Shown: piece by piece, positions 11,347 to 22,795 of the stretch | Numbering within the stretch: the stretch's first letter is position 1 | Layout: every line of letters starts with the position of its first letter | NCBI GenBank assembly: GCA_947044405.1 | Contig: CAMRHE010000330.1 | Span: 1,364,001 to 1,428,000, forward strand | Length of the DNA: 64,000 bases | Reading direction: 5' to 3' | Source of the DNA: Leptodactylus fallax | Taxonomy: Eukaryota; Chordata; Amphibia; Anura; Leptodactylidae | Program-made: the position numbers and the translations under genes | Notes under the pieces: generated by a model | Database searches by the model: none | Seen by the model: only the letters and a program-made list of their open reading frames with translations | What the model was told of the DNA's origin: nothing

Positions 11347-11440
11347 GGAAGGAAGGGAGGGGGGGGGGGGGGGGGGTGAAGAAGGGGAGGGTGTGGGGGG
11401 GGGGGGGGGGGAGAAAGAAGAGGAGGAGGGGAGGGGGAGG
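10764..11440. repeat. Purine-only homopolymer tract (G runs and A runs)
   Basis: Almost 650 nt of alternating long G and A runs on the plus strand with very few T or C, followed by an ~80-nt A run (about 11260-11343) and more G runs. It starts exactly where the LINE 5' end stops. Long frames through it are poly-Gly/Lys or poly-Pro/Phe artefacts. Assembly or consensus error around a hard GC-rich LINE 5' end is the likeliest explanation. If real, it would be a strong G-quadruplex and triplex former. Confidence 0.8.
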
Positions 11441-11699
11441 CTGTACATTTTAGATGTGTATAGGCCAAACCAGCTGATTTTGACAGGTCTGGAGGCCTGG
11501 TTGACTATCATGGTGGTACAATGTATAGAGGTTTGTGATGTGAAGCCCCTTTCACTTTTCACTTTTCAATTTTGGGTGCACATGTTTGTTTATGGTAGAA
11601 GGATATCATGTAAAAAGGATGTGTTACATATGTGAACCTTATATTATATTCCTTTATAATCCACTGCCCTATGCAAAGACTCTCAGAGGATACTTATGG

Positions 11700-12640
11700 A
11701 TAGCGTATCTGTTGGTGAGAGACCGTTGACTGATAGACATGCCTCTGCAATGCACCCGAAAACATTTTGCCCAGTTTGAGAGGAGGTGCATCACTAGTCT
11801 GAGAGTAACAGAATGGTCATTTTGACAAAATGCTCACCATGCAGGCTGTTCTGTTAGGAGGTGTTGGGAACAGTGGTTACAAGAGGGCATGCAAACACAT
11901 TGAACAGGCTCCAGATGGCCAAGACAGTCCACCAGTACAGATGATCATTTGATTCACTGACAAGCACAAGCAGCCCCCACAGATTCCTTGACCTAGATCC
12001 AGATACAGGTGGCACTTTCATTACACACCCCTGTGTCTACCTCGACCATTTCCTGGCACTTGGCAGAATGACATTTGGTGTCACGGCACCCATGACATGT
12101 CGTGTCATTGATAGACACCATCTCCTTCGTATGTAGTGGTGTCATGAATGAGAAAGCTGGACTGTTATAGAATGGAACCGTATCATTTTTAATGACAAAT
12201 CCAGGTTTTATTGGGAGCTGGTCAAGCCTGAGGCCTTGTGGTGCTTGTCCACACACAGCAAGGGTTTCCAAGGAAACTCTCCTCCAGGTTTCAACAATTC
12301 CATGGCCTGCCCAATCAGGCATTTTTGGAACCAGCTGGGACACCAGCTTTGCCAACCTACGAGTATCCAGGATCTACAGGACCAGTTGCAGCATCTGTGG
12401 GCAAATATGCAGCACAATACCATACGGAACCTGTGGGCCTCCATGTCCAACCATATCTGATCTTGTATTCAGGATAACGACTGGCCAAGAATGTACTAAA
12501 GATTTCTTTCCATTGTACAGTCTTCTCCAATAAACTTTTACTTTAACTCTAATATTGTCATCACTTACATATATCATCATTATATTCACATACAGAAAAT
12601 GTTATTTGATGCCAACAACTCCTTATTGGTGTGTTATTTT
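11700..12640 (+). pseudogene. Tc1/mariner-like transposon remnant
   Basis: Plus-strand broken frames carry EWNRIIFNDKSRF (about 12168-12212), the family's first catalytic block with the aspartate kept. Near 12330-12460 they carry a C-terminal block like WNQLGHQL..PTSIQDLQDQL..NTIRNLWASM that ends in a stop, as in IS630/Tc1 transposases. The 5' part (HTH region) is not readable and there are several frame breaks. TIRs are not identifiable. The limits given are approximate. Confidence 0.6.
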
Positions 12641-13859
12641 TTTGTGAGTGTATTTCTAAGTGTAGTGTAGCTGATGACTTATCCATTCACTATAATTGGA
12701 ATTATTACTACGTTTTGTATTCCAAATTCCCATTTGAGAGCAGAACTTGTATCTTACCCTGTACACTCCGTCTTATATTGGCAGATGAATATTTTGTTCC
12801 AGTTCTTTAAATGTGATGACATATAGGATTTGGCATGTGACAACAAACCTGTCAAACTCAGCTCCTGCCAGGCTCCTTTTCAGAATCAGTACCTCCTAGG
12901 GCCACAGAACAACTACATCAGCAACCAGGAGTCTAAAATAATAACGTCTCTAAAATTAGAAACACCGAATAGAACAGAAACTTTATGTAGAACGTAGCGA
13001 TAGAGAGGACGGTACGGGAATAGGAATTGTGCAATTAGGAGAAAATAAGGACAAAATAACATTTTGTATTAGATCAGCCAATATTAGTATGTCAAATGTG
13101 AAAACCTGTTAATGTGTACAGTACATATCCAGGGCATTGGTGAACAGCATAAACAGCAATGCCCTCAATTCCACTTCCTATAGGAATCACTTACTTTATA
13201 GGTCACTGATGCAGTAAGTCACAGGCTTCAAGGAGAAGAGACTATGCTTGTGGATAGGCTCACACGTTTAAGAGGGTTTATAGTATTAGGTACAGTAGCA
13301 AGTGTTAAAGCAACTGCTGCAATACTGCGCTATAGCCATAGTGTACTGTAGTGTGTACAAAAGTGGTAGAATGTATTTGCCTAAGTGTATAGTAATAATA
13401 CGTTGAACATGCATAGTGAAGTATGGGAGTCGGGGACTGAACTGACAGTACAATGCATGACTTGTGTCTCTTCCTCCTTTAGTTAGGAGGAAGTGAGTTA
13501 GATCTTTCCAGCTAGGGAAGAGTGTGGAAAAGTGAGGAGAATGAGCCAGACCCCTGGTTAGGTTGGCCCAACCTAATTCATGGACAGGCAAAGTGTTGTT
13601 CTAGAGGGAGGAGTTGGGAGTTATCCCTGCTCATTTTGATATTGTGTGCATGAGATGTAAGAGTAAGACAGGTCAGACCGGACACCTTTTTTTCAGATCT
13701 GCACCCCACAGCCAGAGAATTAGAGACATTTTGTAGTTTTGGTGGATTCAGCACACTGTTAAAGAGGAAGACTGCCCCAGCAATGACAATGACAAACATT
13801 TGCAGTGCCCTTTTCCCACACTGGGACTCAAAAAGTAGGGAGCATTGTGGAGTAGGGTA
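12641..13859. other. No gene recognised
   Basis: Contains the ~13430-13700 segment, which reads like an old repeat, and short minus-strand frames (13286-13591, 13578-13799) without recognisable domains. I see no terminal repeats or tandem arrays. Confidence 0.4.
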
Positions 13860-14045
13860 GTTAGTGGCTCAGCCCCAACACCCAAAGGGTCAGTTGTTTT
13901 ACAGGAAGCCAATTTACCTATCAGTATATTTATTGCATGTGGGACTAAACCGGAGTACCCGGAGGAAACCCATGCAAAAATGGGGAAAACATACAAACTC
14001 CCTGCAGATGTTGTCCAGTGCTGCAGTGCTAACAACTGAGCAACC
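13860..14045. repeat. Widespread vertebrate repeat fragment (GAGTACCCGGAGGAAACCC type)
   Basis: The sequence CCGGAGTACCCGGAGGAAAC, followed by GGGGAAAACATACAAACTCC and GTGCTAACAACTGAGC, belongs to an interspersed repeat I recognise from fish and amphibian genomes. I cannot name the family with certainty. The frames on both strands here are by-products. Confidence 0.55.
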
Positions 14046-15719
14046 CTGCTGTCCAACAGTTGCCCAGCAAGAAAGACACAGACTACCATATACAAGCTCA
14101 GCTCCATCCCCACTGAAAAACTCCTAAATTCCATACCTCCAGTATCTGAAGCTTTTTAGTTATACCCTGTTCCTCCACAGTAAAAATTGCAAGTTTCTAT
14201 GTTTTGCAAATCCTGTCTCCTGTGTCTCATTCCTGCACTTACCATCTCAGGCACTCCAACCACCATCAGGCTCAGGGAGGCTAAATACTAGTAGGACATG
14301 CCCTGGGGCTGGGGGAACACTACTACCACCATCAGACATTCTGCAGGCCCCCTCAGCACGACAACAGCTGGAGGATCTGGTTGAGATCCTTGCCATCATA
14401 AGCACAGCGTCTACTATTACTCACAATCTCCTGGCCTTGCTCCCAATAGGATTGTGCAGTACGATGGTGCTCAACATTATTTATATAATGTGGGTCTTAT
14501 AATGCCAAGTGAATGCGTGTACACAAATAGCGTAGGTATGCAATGAAAAAAGTAGTGTTTGTCACTGATGAAGACTAAAATCAACGGGACTTTATTGGGG
14601 CATTTTTTACATGTATTTTGTTATATATATGTGAACATGTCCTTAGGGTTCTGTGGTGATCTACAGTAAGTACCTAACGTAGACCACAGGCCATCAAAAC
14701 TCTGTATTTCATATCTGCCTAATAAAAAAAACACATTTAATTTTAAGGATTTTTCATTTATGGAAAAAATTGATGTCTTTGTGTTGTTCCTGACCACAAA
14801 GCATCATTACAGACGTGTGTGATTTTGTGCCTGTGAGAGGTCCTGTAAAAATATCCTCATTCCTCAATTCACAAAAGCCTGACAGTCCTGCACCTCTGTA
14901 CTGCCATTGTTCCATATGCATAATCCATATTGATTCAGAATGAGTGGGGAGGAACTGTGTGTCAGGTAGTTATTATAGTCTAACAGTACTGACACAGCGG
15001 TCTATTCCAGCCATGGCATTCTGCCTGTTCGCTTTAACTCTGTGAACTCAAATGGGCACAAATGTTCTTTTTTAAAATGTTGCATATTTGTTGGCTGAAA
15101 ATCGTGGAATTGAAACCAGTGCCAAAATATGAGCTGTTACCTAGATTTACAAGGGTAGAGACCATGAAGGAATAGACTTCTTAACCAGCTGCTGCAAATT
15201 TCCAGAAAAACAAAAAAAGCCCAGAAACTACAAAAAAAGTAAATAAATAAAAAAACTAGTTAGTTTAGATCCAAGCAACTTCCCTGTTTTTTGTCTTGTT
15301 CCAATGCACACAGAAATTTTCAGTTTTACTATAATTTACTTTTCAGGCTGCACAATAAACCCAAATGTTTTGATCATATATAGAGTTGCCATGCCATGGC
15401 TCAGACCCACTGGAACTCCAATCTACTGCCAAATCCAGTTGTTTCTCAAACTGGCATTAGTTATCTAAGTATTAGTATAATAAAGTGACTATAACGTCTG
15501 AAAACACCACCGGAACCCATAAACTGGAGGTGACATTTGAATTCTATGGAAGAGTGGGCATGCTCTGTGACCTGTGCTGACCTCAGTGTGCAGGGAGGGG
15601 TAGGAGGCAAGCTGTGAATGGTGGATTCTGTGTTATCCATATAAATAGGTGGTACATTTCACTGTAATCCTGACAGTGATGATAAGAGTGAGAAGTGATC
15701 TCTACAGAACAGGAAGAGA

Positions 15720-15720
<1 letters not shown>
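14046..15720. other. No gene recognised
   Basis: Unremarkable AT-rich sequence with short A runs around 15200-15260. I see no coding frames of note, terminal repeats or tandem arrays. Confidence 0.45.
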
Positions 15721-15764
<44 letters not shown>

Positions 15765-15770
15765 TATATA
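15721..15770. repeat. (TA)n microsatellite
   Basis: About 25 TA units with one interruption near 15761, close to the left tip of the Tc1-derived element at 15791. Confidence 0.95.
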
Positions 15771-15790
15771 CTGTATATGCAATACATATA

Positions 15791-16285
15791 CAATATAAAG
15801 TAAAAGTTTTTGGCAGATGTAAAAATGCTGCAAAGTAAGAATGCTTTAAAAAATGAAGCTAACAAGAAAAAACAAAAAAAATAAATCAATATTTGGTGTG
15901 ACCTTTGCCCTTTGGAGGAGGAGTCCTGGAAGTGATGATATGGCCTCCACAGAGTCCTGATCTCAACATCATCCAGTCTGTCTGGGATTACATGAAGAGA
16001 CAGAAGGATTGGAGCAAGCCTACATCCACAGAAGATCTGTGCTCAGTACTCCAAGATGGCGGGAACAACCTCCCTGCCGAGTTCCTTCAAAAACTGTCGG
16101 CAAAAAAACTTATGGAAGGCAAAGGGCCATCACACCAAATATTGATGGGATTTAGATTTCTCTTTTGTTCATTTACATCATTTTGGTAATTGTCAAAAAT
16201 AAACTATTTACACTTCTATTTCTCAAAGTTCTTTTACTTTGCAGCATGTTTTCCCACATCTGCCTAAAAGTTTTGCACAATATTG
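15791..16285 (+). mobile_element. Tc1/mariner-derived non-autonomous element
   Basis: The left tip is CAATATAAAGTAAAAGTTTT..GGCAGATG and the right tip, reversed, CAATATTGTGCAAAACTTTT..GGCAGATG, both flanked by TA (15789-15790, 16286-16287). It keeps only the 3' part of a transposase gene between the ends. A relative in opposite orientation lies at 62100-62470. Confidence 0.7.
15905..16189 (+). pseudogene. C-terminal transposase fragment, Tc1/mariner type
   Basis: The frame contains WPPQSPDLNIIQSVWDYMK, matching the third catalytic block of Tc1/mariner transposases (usual form SPDLNPIE.LW), followed by the usual C-terminal helices PTSTEDLCSVLQD...LPAEFLQKL. The glutamate expected as third catalytic residue is glutamine here (IIQ). 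The helix-turn-helix and first two catalytic blocks are absent. It is a deletion remnant inside the element at 15791-16285 and cannot make an active enzyme. Confidence 0.7.
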
Positions 16286-16332
16286 TAAATAGCTAAATGG
16301 AAATTAGATAAAAAAAAACTGCAAAAAAAATC

Positions 16333-16725
16333 TTAAAGGGGTTGTCCAGGTTTATTTTTTATGGCCTGTCCTCAGGATAAATATCTGATCAATAGGAGGC
16401 CGACACCCGGCCCCGGACTGATCAGCTGTACAGAGTTGCTGCCAGAGCTCATCCAGTACACAATACGGGGCCAGAAGAAGAAATCTCCATCATCTATATA
16501 ATGAGTCAGTGCCTTCAATGCAGCTCAGCTATCATTAAATGGCAGTTGATCTGCAGTGATGACGTCTGGCTGCTATACAGGGGACGGAGCTCTCTGCCTT
16601 CGGCCCTGTATTGTTTACAGGAATGGCGCCGGAAGCGGCTCTGTACAGATACGGTCTGGGGGCTGGGAGTCGGCCCCTTATCATGGGCCATAAAATAAAT
16701 AAATAAGTCTGGACAACCCCTTTAA
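16333..16725. mobile_element. T2/Kolobok-like MITE
   Basis: Ends TTAAAGGGGTTGTCCAG and, reversed, TTAAAGGGGTTGTCCAGAC are nearly identical, and TTAA lies at both tips. The interior has GGCCTGTCCTCAGGATAAATA and GATCAGCTGT, a motif pair found in several other elements of this window. Non-coding; the frame 16501-16698 is incidental. Confidence 0.75.
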
Positions 16726-16799
16726 TCTAAACACTAGGGCAGTTTCTTATGGCATATTCCCTAATACAAGATGTAGTGTAGATATGCAGCAGGGTATTG

Positions 16800-16935
16800 A
16801 AGGATCAGACTACATGTTTGTTTGTATGAAGACACATAGATCTGCAGAGGAGCTGTAGACGTAAAGGGGTAGATTTATCAAAGCTATTTACAAAGGTAAT
16901 TGATTTTATTTTTATATTTTAGATGCATCGGTACA
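16800..16935. repeat. Interspersed repeat, GAAGACACATAGATCTGCA family
   Basis: The sequence ATCAGACTACATGTTTGTTTG, then ACACATAGAT.TGCA and further AT-rich sequence, is also present at 57895-58030 in the same orientation. It is a dispersed family of unknown class. Confidence 0.5.
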
Positions 16936-17939
16936 ATAAACTACTAGTTGTATAGGTTTATATAGTCTTTACTGAAATCAACACTTTTCACCTCTCATTT
17001 GAGATAGCGCTAGGTGATATCTGGTCCAAGTGTCACATGACATTTATGCACCTTAAGTTTTGCAATTTTCTGGATCTTGTAGTGAGGGTCAAAAAAAGCA
17101 GATATAGAAATGCCCATAGTATTCTAGGATCCTAAGTACTATAAGACTACGACACATAACTGATCACAGAGGTGGAACTTTAATCTCCTGGCCGAGACAC
17201 AAAATCTCTAAGACATATGATTGATAGTACTGATCACCTCCGATGGGGTAGAGTGACTTCTTCTTCAGGGACCAGGGTCCGGGTACAAATAGAAACCTCT
17301 GTGCTATGCAATATCTGATGAAAACCTATATTTCCGAGATCCACTCTCAATATCATCTTCTCCTATATAGACATAGAAATATCCATGCAGAAGTTTTCCA
17401 GCAAGCACTGAAAATATATTATTTTACACATCAATATTTGTGTGCGCCATAGTTCAATTTCATGAGATGGAAAGCCGCACATTTACTTGCTATCTTGTAG
17501 CCCTATCAAACAAGCCATATATCTAAATAAAGAGTTTGTGACAAGCGTAGATCACCAGAATGAAAGTCATTATCGCGGCCTGATAGAAAATGGGAGTTTC
17601 TAAAGTCGTGTATTTATTAGTTCTATCTGGGAGATATTAATATTTGGCTGGCAGTTTATCACACAGTGATGTATGAGTTTCTTCAGATTGAAGGCCTGGC
17701 ATGCGGTCTCGGTGACTTCCTGAAACCATATATGTGAATGGAACGATACAAGATTTACATTTCCATGGGGCTGACTTTCTGTCAAACACTGATGTTAACA
17801 GCGGGAGATGGGGCTGATCCTATCGGCATAAAACTTTATGAATCTCAGATCACTATAGCGGGTATAGGAAACCATTGTTAGAAGCACATACGCTAATATA
17901 AAGGAATTATGTGAATAGAAGAAGAAAAAAATAGCGTTA
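16936..17939. other. No gene recognised; mostly unique-looking sequence
   Basis: I see no repeat ends. The segment about 17400-17830 looks non-repetitive. Short minus-strand frames have no recognisable domain. Confidence 0.4.
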
Positions 17940-18243
17940 GGCTGAGGCCACATGTTGCAGAAACGCAGAATCTCCAATTCATGATGAAAAAAAAAGCCTA
18001 TAAGTTTTATTTATTTAAAAACCAGGAAACCCCTTTACGCCAGGCCCTTGTTGCGAATACGCAGCATTTTCGTGACGCGGAAACATCGCGGCAAAACATT
18101 GCCTTTTGTAAATCGCAGCATGTCAATAATACCTATGGAAATGCTGACGGTTTCTGTTTAGGTACAATAGGGGCAGAAAGTCTGCAGAGGAAAACTCTGT
18201 GGATTTTTTTTGAAGCTGCGGCTCGCTACGTGGGGCCTTAGTC
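17940..18243. repeat. Interspersed repeat, AGAAACGCAG..TACGTGGGGCC family
   Basis: Starts GGCTGAGGCCACATGTTGCAG and ends GCTACGTGGGGCCTTAG. The interior includes CGCAGCATGTCAATAATACC, AGAAAGTCTGC and a long plus-strand opening (17981-18241) with no known domain. The region 31626-31800 shares the interior phrases and the end GCTACGTGGGGCC, so this is a dispersed family. Confidence 0.6.
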
Positions 18244-18450
18244 TTAGGCCTCATGTTGCGGAAATGCAGCTTTTTATTTTTGCAAATTTTGATGCATTTT
18301 TTTGAGCCAAAGCCAGGAGTGGATTGAGCAGAAGGTAGAAGAACTTACTATATATTTCCCATTCCTTTTGTAGCCATTGTTGGCTTTGGCTCAAAAGAAC
18401 ACAGCAACATCTACAACAAAAAAAGCTGCGTTTCCGCATCGTGGGGCCGT
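18244..18450. repeat. Imperfect-palindrome MITE, GGAAACGCAGC family
   Basis: The left half GGCCTCATGTTGCGGAAATG is mirrored by the right half (reversed) GGCCCCACGATGCGGAAACG. Both continue to TTTGAGCCAAAGCC, giving TIRs of about 65 nt. The element at 45632-45847 has the same layout. It directly abuts the previous repeat. Confidence 0.65.
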
Positions 18451-19368
18451 CGGTTTTAAGATCAGTCAATTGATATTAATATCTTAATATAATATGTAAT
18501 AATATAATATAATATAATATAATATAATATATTAAAGCATGAATTACATCACAGCCTTCCACTGAACCCAATGACAGCTCTAAAGCATGAGAGAATAATA
18601 ATAAAAGTAAGAGCGAAAATGATAATAATAATAAAATTAAATATTTTTATTTTATTTTCTTTAGGAAAAATAAAAAACAAAATCAATTTTTTCTACACTT
18701 GGCAAAACTGCTTCCAATATACAAACAAAGCCTGAATAGGGCAGCCTCGCTAGGATTTATGCTGTATTTCTTTATATAATAATGGTTGACATTTCAGAAT
18801 AGACCGGTTTGCTTTAATCTAGCTGGACTGGTTTAGCTACGAGGCTGGAATGTTTTGCTACTGGCGTCTCAAGTACACTGCATACGTGAATTCAGAATGA
18901 CAGCTTCCTACCGAAAGCGCTAGGTGACCACATTCCCTTCCTATAAAATGCATATGTGAACTAAATTTTAGAAGGCAGTGCTACCAGCATAGAAGGATCG
19001 CTCTGTTGTGTGTATGTGTCTGCTATTTTACAGAAACTCTTCACTATATACTCTGGAATGTAACCACATAAGAGTTATGGTATACAGGACCAGAGCCGAA
19101 GTAAAGGTTGCTTTTGTGATGCTAGAATTTTCCTCTGTACTGGTATAGTAAGGAACTAAAGGGGTTAAATGGGAAAAAAAGTACTTTAAAAAAATGGTCC
19201 AGTTTACCAGTATACATTCTTCTCCCCCATTGCGCCGATTGTGAGGCTTTTCTAGTACTGCTTGGGGTTCAGAAGTTTTCTAGTTTGGTTATCCTGACGA
19301 AGCCTGCATTCTGGATCATTTGACTGACCCTGCTCTACTCCTCTTGCTTGTCCTCAGAGTAAAGCAGA
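18451..19368. other. No gene recognised; AT-rich
   Basis: Contains an AATAT-type microsatellite at about 18484-18533 and AT-rich DNA to 18700. The stretch 18780-18970 looks unique. No coding signal. Confidence 0.45.
18484..18533. repeat. (AATAT)n microsatellite
   Basis: Tandem AATAT units, eight to nine copies, slightly interrupted at the left end. Confidence 0.9.
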
Positions 19369-19890
19369 GTCAGTGACAAGTCAGAGTTTCATCAGAGGAG
19401 CCCAAATTAGAAGACGTCTAGCGTCTGTTCCATCGAGGAATGAACTTCAAAAGATCTCTGAAGGTGTCCTGCTGTATTCTAGCATTAGCAGCAGATCTCT
19501 TAATTCTTACCCTGGGACCTCAAAGTCTCAGGCTTGTTTATCTGGCATATCCCACAGATACCCAACTAGATTGAAATCTGACCGATTTGGAGGTCAAATA
19601 AACAACTTGAATTCTTTATCATGTTCCTCAAATCATTCCTGAACATTTTTTGCAGTGTGGCAAGACAATATATCCTGCTTAAAGAAGCCACTGCCATTAG
19701 GGTATACTGTTGCCAGGAAGTAGTGTACTTGATCTGTACATGAATGCCAGGACTCAAGGTTTCCCAGCAGAACATTGCCCAAAGCCTCCACCAACGTGTC
19801 TTCTTCTCAAAGTACAGCCTGGTGCCAACTCTTCCTCAGGTAAGCGACACACATACATCCAGCAATCCACATGACTGAAAGCAAAACACT
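19369..19890 (-). pseudogene. Tc1-like transposase remnant
   Basis: On the minus strand the piece MFCWETLSPGIHV (about 19737-19775) matches the block that follows the GGGSVM.W motif in one Tc1-like lineage. Downstream of it lie degenerate matches to a region with EFKLFI (from TTGAATTC), and N.VG.PDKQA-like sequence with frame breaks. The first catalytic block and DNA-binding part are not readable. The 89-codon plus-strand frame at 19373-19642 is its antisense shadow. Confidence 0.55.
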
Positions 19891-20284
19891 TTGTGTGTTT
19901 TGCGTGCTTACGTGGATGGGCGTCATCATGGCCATTCTGGCTGCTCAGTGGCTATGCAGACTCATTTTTGATTGTTGATAGTATTATTGCTACTTGTGGT
20001 TACACTGTGGCTATGCAGCTCCATATGCTCCACTTGCTGACTGATATATCCCACACCTTAACAGGTGTCACAGCCACAAAATGATAAGTCACCTAAAAAG
20101 GAAAGCAGTAGGAATTCAACAAAACAATAGCCATTTCAGTGCTGCTGGTTGACCATGCTCCTCTCTGTCCGCTATTAATGCTTTAGTGGATTTCATCCAA
20201 GCCATTAGTTCATCATTATGAGGGATGCTGTTATTTAATGTGGCCATCCAGGTGACAGATTTCCTGTAATTTTTTTTCAAAATT
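19891..20284. other. No recognised feature
   Basis: Short chance frames only. I see no repeat ends or tandem structure. Confidence 0.4.
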
Positions 20285-20640
20285 ATGATATTGGTGCCCT
20301 ATACTTAGGGTAGGTCAGCAATTTTAGATTGAAGGAGTTCCAACATCGTGCATTCATGTCAACTCTTCAGACAGGTGCTGCAGCCTACTCACTGCACATC
20401 AAGCACAGCACCAGACATTGTATCTTGGCTGTGCTTGGTATTGCAGCTCAGTGAATTGCCTTCATTTGCATGTGACTGAGATTCAACATTGCCATGTGAC
20501 AAATGACCATTACATCATTGACTTGCCCAAGCACCATGTTCTTTTCAACCGGCTGATCTTCTGGGATGTTGGACCTCAACAACCCGTTATTGATGACCTA
20601 TCCTAAGGAATATCATAGAAATGCACTTTAACCAATGCTC
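20285..20640. repeat. Degenerate T2-like MITE
   Basis: Begins with an eroded GATATTGGTGCCCTATACTTAG and ends with TATTGATGACCTATCCTAAGG, the inward motif pair of the T2-like elements at 16333 and 44428. The terminal TTAAAGGGG has decayed to CACTTTAA-like sequence near 20630. The boundaries are approximate. Confidence 0.45.
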
Positions 20641-21507
20641 CAACAATAAAATATTCTGAATATATGAAATAAATATCAGTACAACCCAGACATGGAAGTT
20701 TAACAAATATGGGTTTCAGATTTTTCTACAGACCATGGAACTTTCTGAAGAAATGTAATTTACTAATTAAATTTTACCAATTAAAGCTCTAAATTTAGAA
20801 TGACGTAAGTCAAAACCCATTGTAGATGCCAAGATTGACCTAAGTGGCTCCATACCGTCACACCTCTCGACCTCTTGGATTGGAAATAATCTTTAGGTAA
20901 TGGATTGTGCAGAGGGTCATTGTAACATGAACACCACCACATATAAATCAATGTCTTGTGGGGTTTTCTTTTCTAGTCCAATAGAAAGAGGGTCATTTAT
21001 CAAATTGATATAAAGGAGAATGTAGTAATTCTTTTATTACTCTATGGAAAGTGAGAAATGGCGTTTCTAGTAACATACTCCTATTTTATTTGTCTTCTTT
21101 TCCATTAAATTCATCATATAATATTACTGATATAAACATTAATTAAGTCCACGACGTGATTAACTCGGCAAACGTGGTTAGAATGTATATGACACATAGA
21201 GTCAGATGCTAAAGAATTAGGTTTACAAAATCAAAAAATTATACAGTCAGACATTTCATTTGGTAAAAATTTGCTTTTATTGGTAAACCATTAAAAAATC
21301 ATGACAGCAACTTCCACGTGTAATGGACTCATCACCATGCTGTGCGTTTTGGACAGAAATGATCCTTTATCAATGGCAATGTCTCCATTACATGGTCAAG
21401 CTATTGTTATGATTTTGTAAATAGTTTTTTTTATCAAGATTCGCAATAGCAACCATACACTCCCAAATGGGACCTACCCCTCCAGTGGAACTTTATAGAT
21501 GCATAAG
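20641..21507. other. No gene recognised
   Basis: AT-rich and unique-looking, with no terminal repeats or frames of note. Confidence 0.4.
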
Positions 21508-21975
21508 TGGTTGTTCACACATATGAACTGGATGCTGAATTTCGCCTGAAATCTGCCTCTCAATCATTTCAATGGGAAGCAGAAGCTTATTTTTTCAGCT
21601 AGTGGAAAAAATAAGCGATCTGCTTGTTCTTCAGGTGGATTCCATTTGAGAACTTCCATTGAAATGAATAGGAGGCAGAAAATACACATTTACATCAGTG
21701 CATAATTTGACATGGATTTGGACGTGGAATTTGATGCAGAATTTGCCACAAAACACTTGCAGAATTTGGAATCTGGCTCTGCCAATAAAGACAAAATAGG
21801 AAAAATACAGTGGCACTCTTCTCCAAATTCCGTTTTCAAATTCAGCTCAAAATCTGCTGCAAATTCAGCTTCAAAATCTGTATCAGTTTTTGTGAAGCAG
21901 ACAAAATCTGGTTCAAATTCCTGAAATTTTCTGCTTGACAAATTCATTGTCAAATTTCTACGTGTGAACACCCCC
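21508..21975. mobile_element. TIR element with TGTTCACAC ends
   Basis: The left tip TTGTTCACACATA mirrors the right tip TACGTGTGAACACCC. The interior is a degenerate short-period sequence with repeated AATTTG.CA.AATTTG phrases (CAAATTCAG, CAGAATTTG), which leaves overlapping openings on both strands (21690-21977 minus, 21712-21924 plus). These frames are compositional, not genes. Confidence 0.55.
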
Positions 21976-22472
21976 AACCCTCAAAAAGAAGAATGTACTT
22001 GAATGAGGATAAACTTGATGACTTTTTGATTTTTTACAATACAACATTGTAATCTGCAAGACCTGTCATAATCTAGAAAATTAAGTGGGCACGTTACAAA
22101 GCACCTTTTCTCCTTCTATTTGGTACCCAACACAACACTCCATGCCTGGTACTTAAAGAGGTTATCCAGGATTCCAGAAACATGGCTGTCCTCTTATTCT
22201 GTGAACAAGTGTGGCACTGTTTTTGGGAGAAATTAGCCCATGCTTATTTAATGTTTTTCCCAGCAAAGACCCTCAAGTGGGGATGTCTCATCAAGGCAAA
22301 ACATACAAATATCACGTATTGACATAATTCATAGGTTCGGCTCCTGGAACCCTCTAACCTCAGCTGTTGTTACTGGGAAAGGTTTTGTCAGACCTACAAT
22401 TTCTATTAAAAAAATAGGTAATCTGTAATACATTCCCAGGTCAAGTTCACGGGGGGGAACCACTCTTATTGC
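21976..22472. other. No gene; T2-like end at about 22155
   Basis: TTAAAGAGGTTATCCAGG at about 22154 looks like the left end of a T2-like element, but the right end is not clear. The rest is unremarkable. Confidence 0.4.
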
Positions 22473-22733
22473 CAGTGGCGTAACTAAAGTCTTGTGGGCG
22501 GTGCAATCTTTTGTCCGGGGCCCCCAACCTCATCCCTACAGCAAATTCTTGATAGTGATGGTTATGGGTGCTAAGGAGTTTAATCAACCTTAGTGTGGTT
22601 AGGGTAATCTGTGGGTCTCATTGGCCAGATGGAAGCTGCAATCTCAGTACTGATGCCGGTTCTTATTGGCCCCCTAAGGCTCCTGGGCCCCAGTGCGACT
22701 GCACCCTCTGCACCCCCTCAAGTTACGCTTCTG
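22473..22733. mobile_element. hAT-like MITE
   Basis: Ends CAGTGGCGTAACT and AGTTACGCTTCTG are imperfect inverses of each other. The flanks CTTATTGC (22465-22472) and CTTATTGT (22734-22741) match at 7 of 8 positions, the 8-bp duplication length of hAT elements. The 261-bp body is non-coding, with GGGGCCCCCAA and CTGGGCCCCAG inside. A relative is at 51172-51350. Confidence 0.8.
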
Positions 22734-22795
22734 CTTATTGTGACCATACACTTTACATAAAAGTAAAGTAAGTAGATAGTTGAACAACTGTTGCA

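Noticed and set aside
10273..11635. Long glycine/lysine- or proline-rich open frames on both strands
   Set aside because: They are produced by G and A runs that are probably an assembly artefact; there is no protein-like composition.
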